From Aquimarina agarilytica ZC1 (lineage in GTDB: Bacteria > Bacteroidota > Bacteroidia > Flavobacteriales > Flavobacteriaceae): a stretch of DNA of 56,286 nucleotides. The notes under the pieces were generated by a model, which was given only the letters and a program-made list of their open reading frames with translations, was not told the DNA's origin and searched no databases. This document shows positions 17,898 to 27,002 of this stretch, piece after piece; position 1 is the stretch's first letter; every line of letters starts with the position of its first letter. The position numbers and the translations under genes are program-made. The stretch is from assembly GCF_000255455.1 (NCBI RefSeq), contig NZ_JH621246.1:1-56286 (forward strand), in the 5' to 3' direction.

Positions 17898-18917
17898 CTA
17901 ATTAATTGCTGGACAATTACAGTGGTAACGTTGTTTACGACATCCGAAATTGTACCCTATCGTTATTTGGTGGAATCCATCATTCGAAAAAACAACTTCA
18001 TTTAATTGTTTTGTGTACGTATAAGCAAATTTCCATTGCCCTAAATCCACTCCAAACAAAGGACTCACATAACTCAATTGTTCTTGAACAATAATATTAC
18101 GATCATCTTCAAAGGATGAATCATCCAAAGCCCTACGGTATGACACCCCTAAATAGGCTTTTCTGTTATTTTTAAGTGTTCTATACACCTTGATATTCAT
18201 ATCCACAGTAGTTTGCTGTAATGCCTGACGGTATTGCGCCATAAATGAAGGCTCAAATTGCCATGGGCTATTATACTTAGAAATCACTACTCCCATGGAT
18301 AATAAAAACCTACGTAAATTACTTGTTAACTCTGCATTATTATTAACACCTGCATTTTCAATTAAATTTTTAGCTGTAAAGTGCGTATAAAAATCACGAT
18401 AAAAATAAGACATCCCAAAGTCCATATTGAAATAAGAAGCACTATTTGTACTACCCCCCACTAACATATCACCACCAGCTATAAAACTAGTTTGATCCAA
18501 TTGGTACTGCAATACACCTGCACTTAATCCAAATGACAACATATTTAAATCCACTTCATCACGAGAGAACATAAGGTGGTGCGCATAAGTTCCATATACT
18601 CCATTTTGTTTATGGAATCCATTAACATCTGCAAACGCATTCACACCCAAACCAGAGCTACGACCAATACGTCCATTAATGCTTAAAGTTTGTAAACCTG
18701 GCGCATCACTTTGCCCCAACCATGATCTACGAGCAGTTAACCTTACCTGTGAGCAATTTGACGCCCCTGCCATTGATGGGTGAATCAAATAATAATTATC
18801 GGTTAAATAATCAGAATACACTGGTAAACCCTCTTGAGAATAGTTTACAAAGGCTGAAAAAAGTAATGCAATCAAGACAACAATTGACTTGAATTTAAAT
18901 TTTATTGCGTAGGTCAT
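17898..18917 (-). CDS. PorP/SprF family type IX secretion outer-membrane protein
   Basis: A 339-residue outer-membrane beta-barrel with an N-terminal signal peptide (LIALLFSAFVNYSQ). The hallmark N-terminal block PVYSDYLTDNYYLIHPSMAGAS and alternating amphipathic strands match PorP/SprF. SprF-type proteins are needed for secretion or surface attachment of a specific partner protein through the type IX secretion system. The gene lies 37 bp after the giant type-B-sorted protein gene on the same strand, which is the usual pairing, so it is almost certainly the dedicated partner of that protein. Confidence 0.92.
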   Translation of the reverse strand: MTYAIKFKFKSIVVLIALLFSAFVNYSQEGLPVYSDYLTDNYYLIHPSMAGASNCSQVRLTARRSWLGQSDAPGLQTLSINGRIGRSSGLGVNAFADVNGFHKQNGVYGTYAHHLMFSRDEVDLNMLSFGLSAGVLQYQLDQTSFIAGGDMLVGGSTNSASYFNMDFGMSYFYRDFYTHFTAKNLIENAGVNNNAELTSNLRRFLLSMGVVISKYNSPWQFEPSFMAQYRQALQQTTVDMNIKVYRTLKNNRKAYLGVSYRRALDDSSFEDDRNIIVQEQLSYVSPLFGVDLGQWKFAYTYTKQLNEVVFSNDGFHQITIGYNFGCRKQRYHCNCPAIN

Positions 18918-18954
18918 TAGTTATAATGTAGTATAGTTAGTTAAATTTAGGTGC

Positions 18955-21900
18955 TTATCTAAGTAATGCAAAGTGTCCACGATATTCCTCTCCATCATCT
19001 GTTTTTGCATAATACCAGTAGTCATCAGCTGGCATATGTAGGTCATTATAGGTTCCGTTCCAGCCACGAGATTCGGGATTAAAACTTGCCATTAATCTTC
19101 CATATCGATCGTAAATGCTAATTAAAATCTTTTTATCTCCAGGACTCCCTTTCACATTCCATAATTCATTATCCGTATCACCGTTAGGAGAGAAAAATTC
19201 TGGAAAACCGAAAACAGAAACATCCGCAGATAAAGAGTTACATTGATTTGAAACAGTAGCTAAGTATTCTCCAGGAGGAACTCCTCTAAATACATTTCCT
19301 ACTTGGGTAACCAAATAATTATTATCGACACCAATTAACGTATATGTTAAATCATCCCCTTTGGTAACAAATAATTCAACGGTATTTAAACCTGCTTTAA
19401 AGGTTAAATTTTCTGGGGATTCAATTGGCGAAATAGTTGTCGTCCTCGAATCACTACAACCTGCAGTGGTTTTACTAGAAAATTCAATAGTATAATCTCC
19501 AATTTTTGTTGCTTCAATTTCAGGGTTAGTTTCACCTGCTAAATCCACTCCATTCAATAACCATTGCAAATCATAATCCGCAGTATTTAATGAAGTCGAG
19601 ATAGTAATTGGATCCACATTCCCATCAGGATCAATACAACCATCTCCTCCTATTAAATCAAATTGAGGTAAATTTTCGATCGTTATCTTGAAAGGAATCT
19701 CTCCTTTACAGCCATTCGCATTTTCTTCAATTAAAAACAAATCACTTGTCGATGTTAATACTTGACCGGCACTAAGATCTACTATAACATTTGGATCTGT
19801 AGCTAGTGAAATAGTAGAATAAAATTGATTCGCAGGCAAACTTGGCAACGTAAAGGTTTCACATTGTGTAGCCACAGGTAATGTAGCTGGTAGTGTTGGT
19901 GTGGGTAAATCTTCAATAGTTATTTCTACTTTGTTTGAACTTGTACAAGTAGTATTACTTATACTGTAAACAAAGGTATAACTACCTGCTCCTAATGTAC
20001 TAGGATCTATTTCATAACTACCATCACCTAAAACAGTTGTTGTATCGGTTTCGTTCACCCAAGTTCCATTATCGGTTGGACTTCCTCCCAATCCATTAAT
20101 CAAGGTTACAGAACCACTATTTACACACAAATCAAGCTGCCCATCTGAGCCTGTATTACCATCTAATTCTTGGATGGTAATCAAAAATGACACTTCTGCA
20201 CTACAATTTTTATCAGTAGTTTCTCTTATAAAAACCACTTGAGTTAATGTGATTTCTCCATTAGCAGTTCCTGGTATTAATTCGTCTCCACCGCCACTTG
20301 GTGCTGTAAAATATTGCTGATTGGCTGCTAATGCTGGGAGTTCATACTTTCCACACTCAACCACATCCATTGGGGCTGTTAATACCGGTATTGGATTTAC
20401 AATAATTTCATATTCTTCTTCTGCTGGACATACTGTACTTCCAGATGTACTTTCAGCATAAATATACAATGTCCCTGATACCATTACTACATCTCCTCCT
20501 CTACCATCATATTTTGTACCTTTCCCTTCTTTTTCGGTATAGTAATCACCAACAGGCAATGGCTCTAAAACAAATTCCCCACAAGCTTCTCTTTTACTTG
20601 GTACCGTAATTACTGGTGTATTTACTCTGGTAACTATTACATTCACCGCATCACTTTCACAATCTGTTTTTATATCAACAGCTGTTACTGTAAAAACATT
20701 TTCTCCTTCTTTTAAATCTGCTTTCACAGGCGTATAGGTTAATGTGCTTTCTGCTCCAACAATTGGACTACCATTAGGGGCATACCAACGTGCTGTAAAA
20801 TCAGTAGGATCATCAACAGTTACTCTTAATTCTGGAGCATCTTGTGTATCACAAAACGTAATATTAGCAATGGGCACTCCTGGCTTTTTTAAATCATCGG
20901 GACAATCACAATCTTTCTTTATAACATCCAAATCAAAATCACAAGTCCCGTTGGTTGCTGTTAATACGATATCCTGATCTTTGGGAATATCCGTAACTGT
21001 ACCTGTTCCTGTCACTGTATCAAAAGTAACATTAGCTGTTGCTATATTACTAACTATAGCTACAGCATTAGTAAATGTAAAATCTATATTGTATACCGTT
21101 GCCGTTGGACCTGTAGCATCACATTTTTTTGTTGTAACGGATATCGTTGGAATTTCGTTTATTACAACTTCAACAATAACATTATCACTTGCACAAGTAG
21201 GGTTTGATGGATCGGTTACCGTATAGGTATAATTTCCTGATGTAAAAGCTAAATCAGAAGGAATTAAATTCCCATCAAATGTCGTACTATCGGGTCTAGT
21301 CCATACACCACCTGTTTGTGGTGAACCTGTTAATAACGCAAATAAATCTATAGCTGTTGTATTATCCCTACACTCAGTAATAGTACTTGGTGCAATACCT
21401 GCATTTGCTCCACCAACTGTGACTGTCACTGTTGCTGTATCTTCGGTACAACTAGCCGATGAACTATCCGTAACAGTATAGGTGTAAGTAAATGTACCCG
21501 CCATACCTGGTGTAAACGATCCTTTATCATCGGTTCCAAAAACCGTAGTAGTTGTTCCAACTGTCCATACACCGCCTGTATTTGGAGTAGTTCCATCTCC
21601 TCTATCTCCTAATTCATCAAATAAATCAAATGTCGCATCTGAAGTACATTTTGACACCGTAAGATTATCTTCCCCAGCAAAAATATCAATAATAACAACT
21701 TCCACATCTACTTCATCATCCGGACATGTAGCATCTGAAGAAGTCACTTTATAATTATACGTCCCCGATATAAATTTAACATCCGATGGCGTTATCACCC
21801 CATTAAATGTTGTAGTTCCACCTGGAACCGGCATAGTCCAAGTTCCAGTAGTTTCAGGACCTCCTGTTAATTCACTAAATAAATCTATAGTTGTTGTGTC

Positions 21901-24426
21901 ATTCCTACACAAAATTAATGGATCAGCTGGAGCTACACCTGCATTTGCCCCTCCTATTGTTATTGTCACTGTTGCTGTATCAACTCCACAACCTGCTCCA
22001 CCACTTACCGTGTAAGTATATACCCCAAAAGCATCCTTACTTGGATCAAACGCTCCTTTGTCATCGGTTCCAAAAGTAACTGCGGCACCTCCAACTGTTG
22101 TAGCTGCTATTGTCCATTCACCACCTGTACTGGGTTTAGTCCCATCCATTTTATCTCCTAACTCATCAAATAAATTGAATCCTCCATCTGAGGTACACTT
22201 AGGAACAGTTTTATTTTCTCCTGCAAATGGCACAGGCATTACCTCCACGGGGAGCGTATATTTTCTTTCTGGACAAGATCCTATTAACGGTAGCGTATAC
22301 ACATAATCTAATTCTTTCATTTCAGTGGCAGGGTCCAATGTTCCTAAATGTCCACCTGTTAATGCAATCCCCCCTCCTGTAGGCACTGTCCATGTTCCTG
22401 TTGTGGCCAATCCAGCTGGTAACTGATCAAACAAATTAACAGGAGTTCCCCCTGCACATGTTTCAAACTTTGTTAATGGAGCTGCAGAAAATTCAAATTC
22501 TTGTCTCCAATCACGATCCCCACCTGGGTTATGTACATCGGGAAACAAACTTGGTTCTTGTCCGTCATTTGTTCCATTGGTATCTTTTGTCAATCTTCCA
22601 AGAACTACCGTATCGTAATCATCATCAAAACCATCATTATCAGCATCATTAAATGCCGCATTCAATATATCAGACACCCCATCCTGATTTAGATCATAAG
22701 CTTCAACAGTATCATCCAAACAATCATCATCTGAGTTATCATCCAAGTAATCTGGTGTTCCATCTGCATCTGCATCTGAAAGAACAATAGGTGTTCCATT
22801 GGTATCATAACTATCATCTACCCCATTAAAATTCCCATCAACTCCACTAGGACCAATATAACTAGCCGTTTCCATAGCTTCTACATGGTCAATAATACCA
22901 TCATTATCCGAGTCAACATCTAAATAATCTGGATTACTATCACCATCACTATTAACAATAGTTGTAATGCTACCAGAATCCGCTTGATTATCTACGCGAC
23001 CATCACTATCAGCATCCTTTGCTCCTTCGTTATTTTCAACTATATCATAAATACCATCGTTATCACTATCTAAATCCTCAGAGTTTGGAATCCCATCGCG
23101 GTCAAAATCACATTGTAAACGAGAAAGAAATATATTATCAATTCCTACGTCATTTCCGTTTCCAGATGTTAATTGCTGATTTGTTACCACAACCGTTACG
23201 GTTGTTACTCCAGCAGCTGGAATAAATTTAGCCTCCTTAAGAACCCATTCATCATTATTGTATGGTATTGTTCCCGAACCTGCATCAGCTATTAAATTAC
23301 CTGTAGCCTGGTCTAAAACCTCTATTCTTAAATTAGGAAGTGTCCCTCCATTTCCATTCAAATTAGCCACCCTCATACTAAAATCATATTCTATTCCTGG
23401 AGTTACAGGTAAGTCTTTAACCTGAAATATTGGCTTTGACAAAAAAGAACTTGTCAACATATTTATAGCCATAAACCTACCATCGGTATCACCATTTGCA
23501 TCTCCATGTCCATTCGCTTCTGATGATATATATAATGCACTTTCATTATTAAAATTAAAAATATGTAATGAGGTTGCTATGTTATACTCTCCGTCATTTC
23601 CATTAATATCTTGAGGGATACCTGGATTAAATGTTAAACCAGTCCCTTCCACAAATTTACTTCTGGTAGGCCCTCCAAAACCAAAATCTTCTTCCAAAAC
23701 AAAGGTCGGCGTTAAACTGGCTGGTGTACAAAAACCATCCTCTACTGTATCAGGGATACCATCATTATCATCATCGTTATCTACATCATTCAAATCACCG
23801 TCATTATCGCTATCATTGAAACCACAAGGTCGCACAGTGACTGTTGCAGATTGCACTGGACAAGCCCCTCCCTTATCAACTGTATATGTAAACACTCCCC
23901 CTTTAGTATTTGTAATATCATAGGTTCCATTTCCAGGATTCCATACCCCTCCTGTTTCCGGTGCACCGTCTAATTCGGAAAACAAATCTATATCACTTGT
24001 TTTTCCGCACAAAAAAATAGAAGCACTTATACCTGGGTTAGGAGCTTTATCAACATTTATAATAATTTCTTGTGTTGTCCCGCCAATACGAACCCCATAC
24101 AAGGTTGTCACTCTTGGATTCACTCTAATAAATGTATTTTCACCATTAGGACCTTCAGTACCTCTAACATCAACAGTACTCCCGTCTGCTAAAATCCTTT
24201 TAACATTATTCCTTCTACCGTTTTCAGGTCCTTCTTGAGGTATTTCCCACCAATCGTACTGATAAGCTGAATTCAACTCACTAGGAACTGCTTTCAATTG
24301 CACCAACGAACCTTCACATGATGGATTAGTACCAAATTCAATATCAATAGTAATTGAAGTAGGTTGCTGTCCATATACATTTATAATCCCGAAGAGAACG
24401 CTTACAAAAAAGAGTAATTTTTGCAT
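18955..24426 (-). CDS. giant surface protein with TSP3-like Ca repeats and type B (gliding) C-terminal sorting domain
   Basis: 1823 residues with a signal peptide (FVSVLFGIINVYGQ). Asp-rich thrombospondin type 3-like calcium loops (patterns such as DSDNDGDLND, DSDNDGIIDHVEA) lie near residues 200-235 and 440-640. A carbohydrate-binding-like jelly-roll may separate them. Ig-like repeats make up the rest, including two tandem copies of a roughly 180-residue module (about 735-915 and 916-1088, with FAGENKTVPKCTSD and FAGEDNLTVSKCTSD). The C-terminus (FFSPNGDTDNELWNVKGSP, ISIYDRYGRLMASF, GWNGTYND, DYWYYAKTDDGEEYRGHFAL) is the gliding motility-associated type B sorting domain for the type IX system. 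It is probably an adhesin on the cell surface; it is paired with PorP/SprF. Confidence 0.92.
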   Translation of the reverse strand: MQKLLFFVSVLFGIINVYGQQPTSITIDIEFGTNPSCEGSLVQLKAVPSELNSAYQYDWWEIPQEGPENGRRNNVKRILADGSTVDVRGTEGPNGENTFIRVNPRVTTLYGVRIGGTTQEIIINVDKAPNPGISASIFLCGKTSDIDLFSELDGAPETGGVWNPGNGTYDITNTKGGVFTYTVDKGGACPVQSATVTVRPCGFNDSDNDGDLNDVDNDDDNDGIPDTVEDGFCTPASLTPTFVLEEDFGFGGPTRSKFVEGTGLTFNPGIPQDINGNDGEYNIATSLHIFNFNNESALYISSEANGHGDANGDTDGRFMAINMLTSSFLSKPIFQVKDLPVTPGIEYDFSMRVANLNGNGGTLPNLRIEVLDQATGNLIADAGSGTIPYNNDEWVLKEAKFIPAAGVTTVTVVVTNQQLTSGNGNDVGIDNIFLSRLQCDFDRDGIPNSEDLDSDNDGIYDIVENNEGAKDADSDGRVDNQADSGSITTIVNSDGDSNPDYLDVDSDNDGIIDHVEAMETASYIGPSGVDGNFNGVDDSYDTNGTPIVLSDADADGTPDYLDDNSDDDCLDDTVEAYDLNQDGVSDILNAAFNDADNDGFDDDYDTVVLGRLTKDTNGTNDGQEPSLFPDVHNPGGDRDWRQEFEFSAAPLTKFETCAGGTPVNLFDQLPAGLATTGTWTVPTGGGIALTGGHLGTLDPATEMKELDYVYTLPLIGSCPERKYTLPVEVMPVPFAGENKTVPKCTSDGGFNLFDELGDKMDGTKPSTGGEWTIAATTVGGAAVTFGTDDKGAFDPSKDAFGVYTYTVSGGAGCGVDTATVTITIGGANAGVAPADPLILCRNDTTTIDLFSELTGGPETTGTWTMPVPGGTTTFNGVITPSDVKFISGTYNYKVTSSDATCPDDEVDVEVVIIDIFAGEDNLTVSKCTSDATFDLFDELGDRGDGTTPNTGGVWTVGTTTTVFGTDDKGSFTPGMAGTFTYTYTVTDSSSASCTEDTATVTVTVGGANAGIAPSTITECRDNTTAIDLFALLTGSPQTGGVWTRPDSTTFDGNLIPSDLAFTSGNYTYTVTDPSNPTCASDNVIVEVVINEIPTISVTTKKCDATGPTATVYNIDFTFTNAVAIVSNIATANVTFDTVTGTGTVTDIPKDQDIVLTATNGTCDFDLDVIKKDCDCPDDLKKPGVPIANITFCDTQDAPELRVTVDDPTDFTARWYAPNGSPIVGAESTLTYTPVKADLKEGENVFTVTAVDIKTDCESDAVNVIVTRVNTPVITVPSKREACGEFVLEPLPVGDYYTEKEGKGTKYDGRGGDVVMVSGTLYIYAESTSGSTVCPAEEEYEIIVNPIPVLTAPMDVVECGKYELPALAANQQYFTAPSGGGDELIPGTANGEITLTQVVFIRETTDKNCSAEVSFLITIQELDGNTGSDGQLDLCVNSGSVTLINGLGGSPTDNGTWVNETDTTTVLGDGSYEIDPSTLGAGSYTFVYSISNTTCTSSNKVEITIEDLPTPTLPATLPVATQCETFTLPSLPANQFYSTISLATDPNVIVDLSAGQVLTSTSDLFLIEENANGCKGEIPFKITIENLPQFDLIGGDGCIDPDGNVDPITISTSLNTADYDLQWLLNGVDLAGETNPEIEATKIGDYTIEFSSKTTAGCSDSRTTTISPIESPENLTFKAGLNTVELFVTKGDDLTYTLIGVDNNYLVTQVGNVFRGVPPGEYLATVSNQCNSLSADVSVFGFPEFFSPNGDTDNELWNVKGSPGDKKILISIYDRYGRLMASFNPESRGWNGTYNDLHMPADDYWYYAKTDDGEEYRGHFALLR

Positions 24427-24625
24427 AATAGATAATAATTAGCATGATAGTTTAACAACTGAAATAACGCTAATATTTTCAAAGTAATATATTTGCAAAA
24501 CCCCTTTTCGATATGATACAAATAACACCGTTTTTAAAAAGCAACAAAACCAAAAAAACAAGACAAAAATTTCTTACAAAAAAACCAGTAACTCCTGAAA
24601 ACATGAGTGTTACAAATTTTACAAA

Positions 24626-24690
24626 TTGTAAGATTTAACCTTCTTAAAAAATACACTGTAATTCTTTTTTACATTTGTAAGATTTAACCT
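24626..24690. repeat. 16-bp direct repeat upstream of rplM
   Basis: TTGTAAGATTTAACCT occurs exactly at 24626-24641 and 24675-24690, 49 bp start to start (close to five helical turns less a few bases). It lies between the divergent giant surface protein gene and rplM and could be a pair of regulator-binding sites. Confidence 0.7.
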
Positions 24691-24955
24691 AACAACAACT
24701 CTACAAAACCAACATATATAACGATCAACCTACAATTTTCAATAAAAAAAACTTCACAAAAAACCTCTTTTCTTACACCATTTACTTATAAAACAACGCA
24801 CATTATCCAGACTCAAAATCACCTCATACTACTACCCGTATAACCCAACTAAATCCAACATCAAAAAACATATATAATTAACAAACAACAACCAATAACA
24901 TATAAGGTAAAAATCACCAAAAAGCAACCATAATTAACTAAAAAACAAAACAAGC

Positions 24956-24986
24956 TTTGCTATCTGGAAATATAGTTATACATTTG
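24956..24986 (+). promoter_or_regulatory. rplM promoter
   Basis: TTTG (24956-24959), a 19-bp spacer, then TACATTTG (24979-24986): an exact match to the Bacteroidota consensus. It is followed by CACCCCTG. A small hairpin (CCCTG 24990-24994 with CAGGG 25002-25006) overlaps the expected start site, so its role is unclear. Confidence 0.85.
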
Positions 24987-25042
24987 CACCCCTGTTTTAT
25001 GCAGGGAAATGGAATGTTTAATAATCAGTAAAATTAATTAGT

Positions 25043-25498
25043 GTGGACACATTAAGTTACAAAACAGTATCTGCCAACAAAGCAACTGCTAACAAAGAGT
25101 GGTTATTGGTAGACGCTGAAGGACAAACTTTAGGTCGCCTTTCTTCTAAAGTTGCAAAACTATTAAGAGGAAAACACAAGCCTTGTTTTACACCGCATGC
25201 TGACTGTGGAGATAACATAATTGTTATTAACGCAGAAAAAATTCAGCTTACGGGTAATAAATGGAGTGAGAAATCTTACATCCGTCACACAGGGTATCCA
25301 GGTGGACAAAGAAGCCTAACGGCACAAGAATTATTCGGCAAAGGACCTGAGCGCCTTGTTGAAAAAGCAGTAAAAGGAATGTTACCTAAAAACAAATTAG
25401 GTGCTGAACTTTTTCGCAATTTAAAAGTGGTTAACGGTGCAAGTCATAAGTACGAAGCGCAACAGCCTAAAACTATTAACTTAAACGAATTTAAGTAA
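25043..25498 (+). CDS. rplM: 50S ribosomal protein L13
   Basis: 151 residues, complete L13 of the large subunit. It starts at GTG (25043), giving [20 protein letters not shown], which is the flavobacterial form. Conserved [32 protein letters not shown] and HTGYPGG are present. Its stop overlaps the rpsI start (TAATG), so the two are translationally coupled. Transcription is from the strong promoter at 24956-24986. Confidence 0.98.
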   Translation: MDTLSYKTVSANKATANKEWLLVDAEGQTLGRLSSKVAKLLRGKHKPCFTPHADCGDNIIVINAEKIQLTGNKWSEKSYIRHTGYPGGQRSLTAQELFGKGPERLVEKAVKGMLPKNKLGAELFRNLKVVNGASHKYEAQQPKTINLNEFK

Positions 25499-25884
25499 TG
25501 GAAGTTATTCACAAAATTGGTCGTAGAAAGACCTCTGTTGCTCGTGTATACTTATCTGAAGGTTCAGGTAAAGTAACGGTAAACAAAAAAGACTTAAGTG
25601 ACTACTTAACAACTGCAACTTTACAATACAAAGTAAAACAACCTTTCATTTTAACTGAAAATGAAGACAAATACGATGTAAAAGTAAATGTATACGGTGG
25701 TGGTATCACAGGACAAGCTGAAGCGATCCGTTTAGCTATCTCTAGAGCCTTATGCGAAATTGATGCTGAACACAGATTAGTACTTAAACCAGAAGGTTTA
25801 TTAACTAGAGATCCTCGTATGGTTGAACGTAAGAAATTCGGTCAGAAGAAAGCGCGTAAAAAATTCCAATTCTCGAAACGTTAA
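25498..25884 (+). CDS. rpsI: 30S ribosomal protein S9
   Basis: A 128-residue S9 with [39 protein letters not shown] and the basic C-terminal tail [18 protein letters not shown] that reaches toward P-site tRNA. It overlaps rplM by one base and is followed by a small terminator-like hairpin starting at its stop codon. Confidence 0.98.
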   Translation: MEVIHKIGRRKTSVARVYLSEGSGKVTVNKKDLSDYLTTATLQYKVKQPFILTENEDKYDVKVNVYGGGITGQAEAIRLAISRALCEIDAEHRLVLKPEGLLTRDPRMVERKKFGQKKARKKFQFSKR

Positions 25885-25906
25885 ACACTTGGTGTTTTTC
25901 CTTTTT
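25883..25906 (+). terminator. short hairpin with U-rich tail after rpsI
   Basis: AAACAC (25883-25888), loop TTG, GTGTTT (25892-25897), then TTCCTTTTT. It is weak and overlaps the rpsI stop; it may only attenuate read-through into rpsB. Confidence 0.45.
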
Positions 25907-26056
25907 CGATTGGAAGTATTAGAAAAATTAAAAACATGTTGTCGTTACTTGTTTATTCTTTTTTAAATAAAAGACGTAACAAGATTTGGTTTAGCATCTA
26001 AACACTAAGTATAGTGTTGCTAATTTAAAGTAAACGGAACGTAAACTATTACAAAA

Positions 26057-26848
26057 ATGGCAAACAACATTGAAGTAAAAGAATTACTAGACGCGGGAGT
26101 TCATTTTGGACACCTGACTAGAAGATGGGATCCTAACATGGCGCCATACATTTACATGGAGCGTAATGGGATTCACATTATAAACTTATACAAAACAGCT
26201 GCAAAGATTGACGAAGCTTCTGAAGCTTTGAAAAAAATTGCTGCTTCTGGTAGAAAAATCCTTTTTGTTGCAACTAAAAAGCAAGCAAAAGAGATTGTAG
26301 CAGAAAAAGCTGCTAAAGCAAACCAACCTTACATTACTGAAAGATGGCCAGGTGGTATGCTAACTAACTTTGTTACTATCCGTAAAGCGATTAAAAAAAT
26401 GGCTACGATTGATAGAATGAAGAAGGATGGTACTTTTAACACACTTTCAAAGAAAGAGCGTTTACAAGTAGACCGTTTACGTGCTAAGTTGGAAAAAAAC
26501 TTAGGATCAATTGTTGATATGACTCGTTTACCAGGTGCACTTTTTATTGTTGATATAACAAGAGAACACATTGCTGTAAAAGAAGCTCAAAAATTAAACA
26601 TTCCAATTTTTGCAATGGTGGATACCAACTCTGACCCACGTCAGGTTGACTATATTATCCCTGCAAATGATGATGCTTCTAAATCTATTGACAAGGTAAT
26701 GGGATACGTAAGTGATGCTATTATTGAAGGCTTAAATGAGCGTAAAGCTGCTAAAGAAAGTAAAGCTGCTGCACCAAAAGCTGAAGCTAAACCAGCAGCA
26801 CCAGCTGCTCCTGAAGCTCCAGCTACAGAAGAAGCAAAAGCTGAATAA
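26057..26848 (+). CDS. rpsB: 30S ribosomal protein S2
   Basis: A 263-residue S2 with KELLDAGVHFGHLTRRWDPNM, the GGMLTNFVTIRKAI segment and PGALFIVDITREHIAVKEA. The C-terminus is an Ala/Lys/Glu/Pro-rich low-complexity tail of about 30 residues, common in Bacteroidota S2. It sits 172 bp after rpsI with an untranslated leader and precedes tsf in the classical order. Confidence 0.97.
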   Translation: MANNIEVKELLDAGVHFGHLTRRWDPNMAPYIYMERNGIHIINLYKTAAKIDEASEALKKIAASGRKILFVATKKQAKEIVAEKAAKANQPYITERWPGGMLTNFVTIRKAIKKMATIDRMKKDGTFNTLSKKERLQVDRLRAKLEKNLGSIVDMTRLPGALFIVDITREHIAVKEAQKLNIPIFAMVDTNSDPRQVDYIIPANDDASKSIDKVMGYVSDAIIEGLNERKAAKESKAAAPKAEAKPAAPAAPEAPATEEAKAE

Positions 26849-26918
26849 TTCAGTCTAAGACTGTTTTTACAAAATTGAAATCTTAGGGTTTCAGGTTAAC
26901 TTAAAGTTAACAATACTA

Positions 26919-26970
26919 AAATAAGTCGTTTAGGAGGTTTCTTTGCATTCACTAAACGACTTATTTATTT
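26919..26970 (+). terminator. 15-bp perfect stem-loop between rpsB and tsf
   Basis: AAATAAGTCGTTTAG (26919-26933) pairs perfectly with 26952-26966; the loop is 18 nt (26934-26951) and the tail is T/A rich. It is a partial terminator, attenuator or processing site rather than a full stop, since tsf has no obvious promoter after it. Confidence 0.65.
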
Positions 26971-27002
26971 AAATTTAAACTCATAATTTAAAACATATAG
27001 TT

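Larger units (their letters stand above)
24427..25042. other. 616-bp spacer upstream of rplM; strongly G-depleted
   Basis: No gene is visible. It carries a promoter-like TATATTTG at 24488-24495 (plus), a 16-bp direct repeat (TTGTAAGATTTAACCT at 24626-24641 and 24675-24690), a stretch 24691-24900 with only 4 G against about 57 C on the plus strand, and the rplM promoter at 24956-24986. Confidence 0.7.

Noticed and set aside
24990..25006. CCCTG/CAGGG hairpin as an L13 autoregulatory leader
   Set aside because: It overlaps the expected transcription start from the TACATTTG box, so the left arm may not be transcribed. A leader could still exist but I cannot support it.
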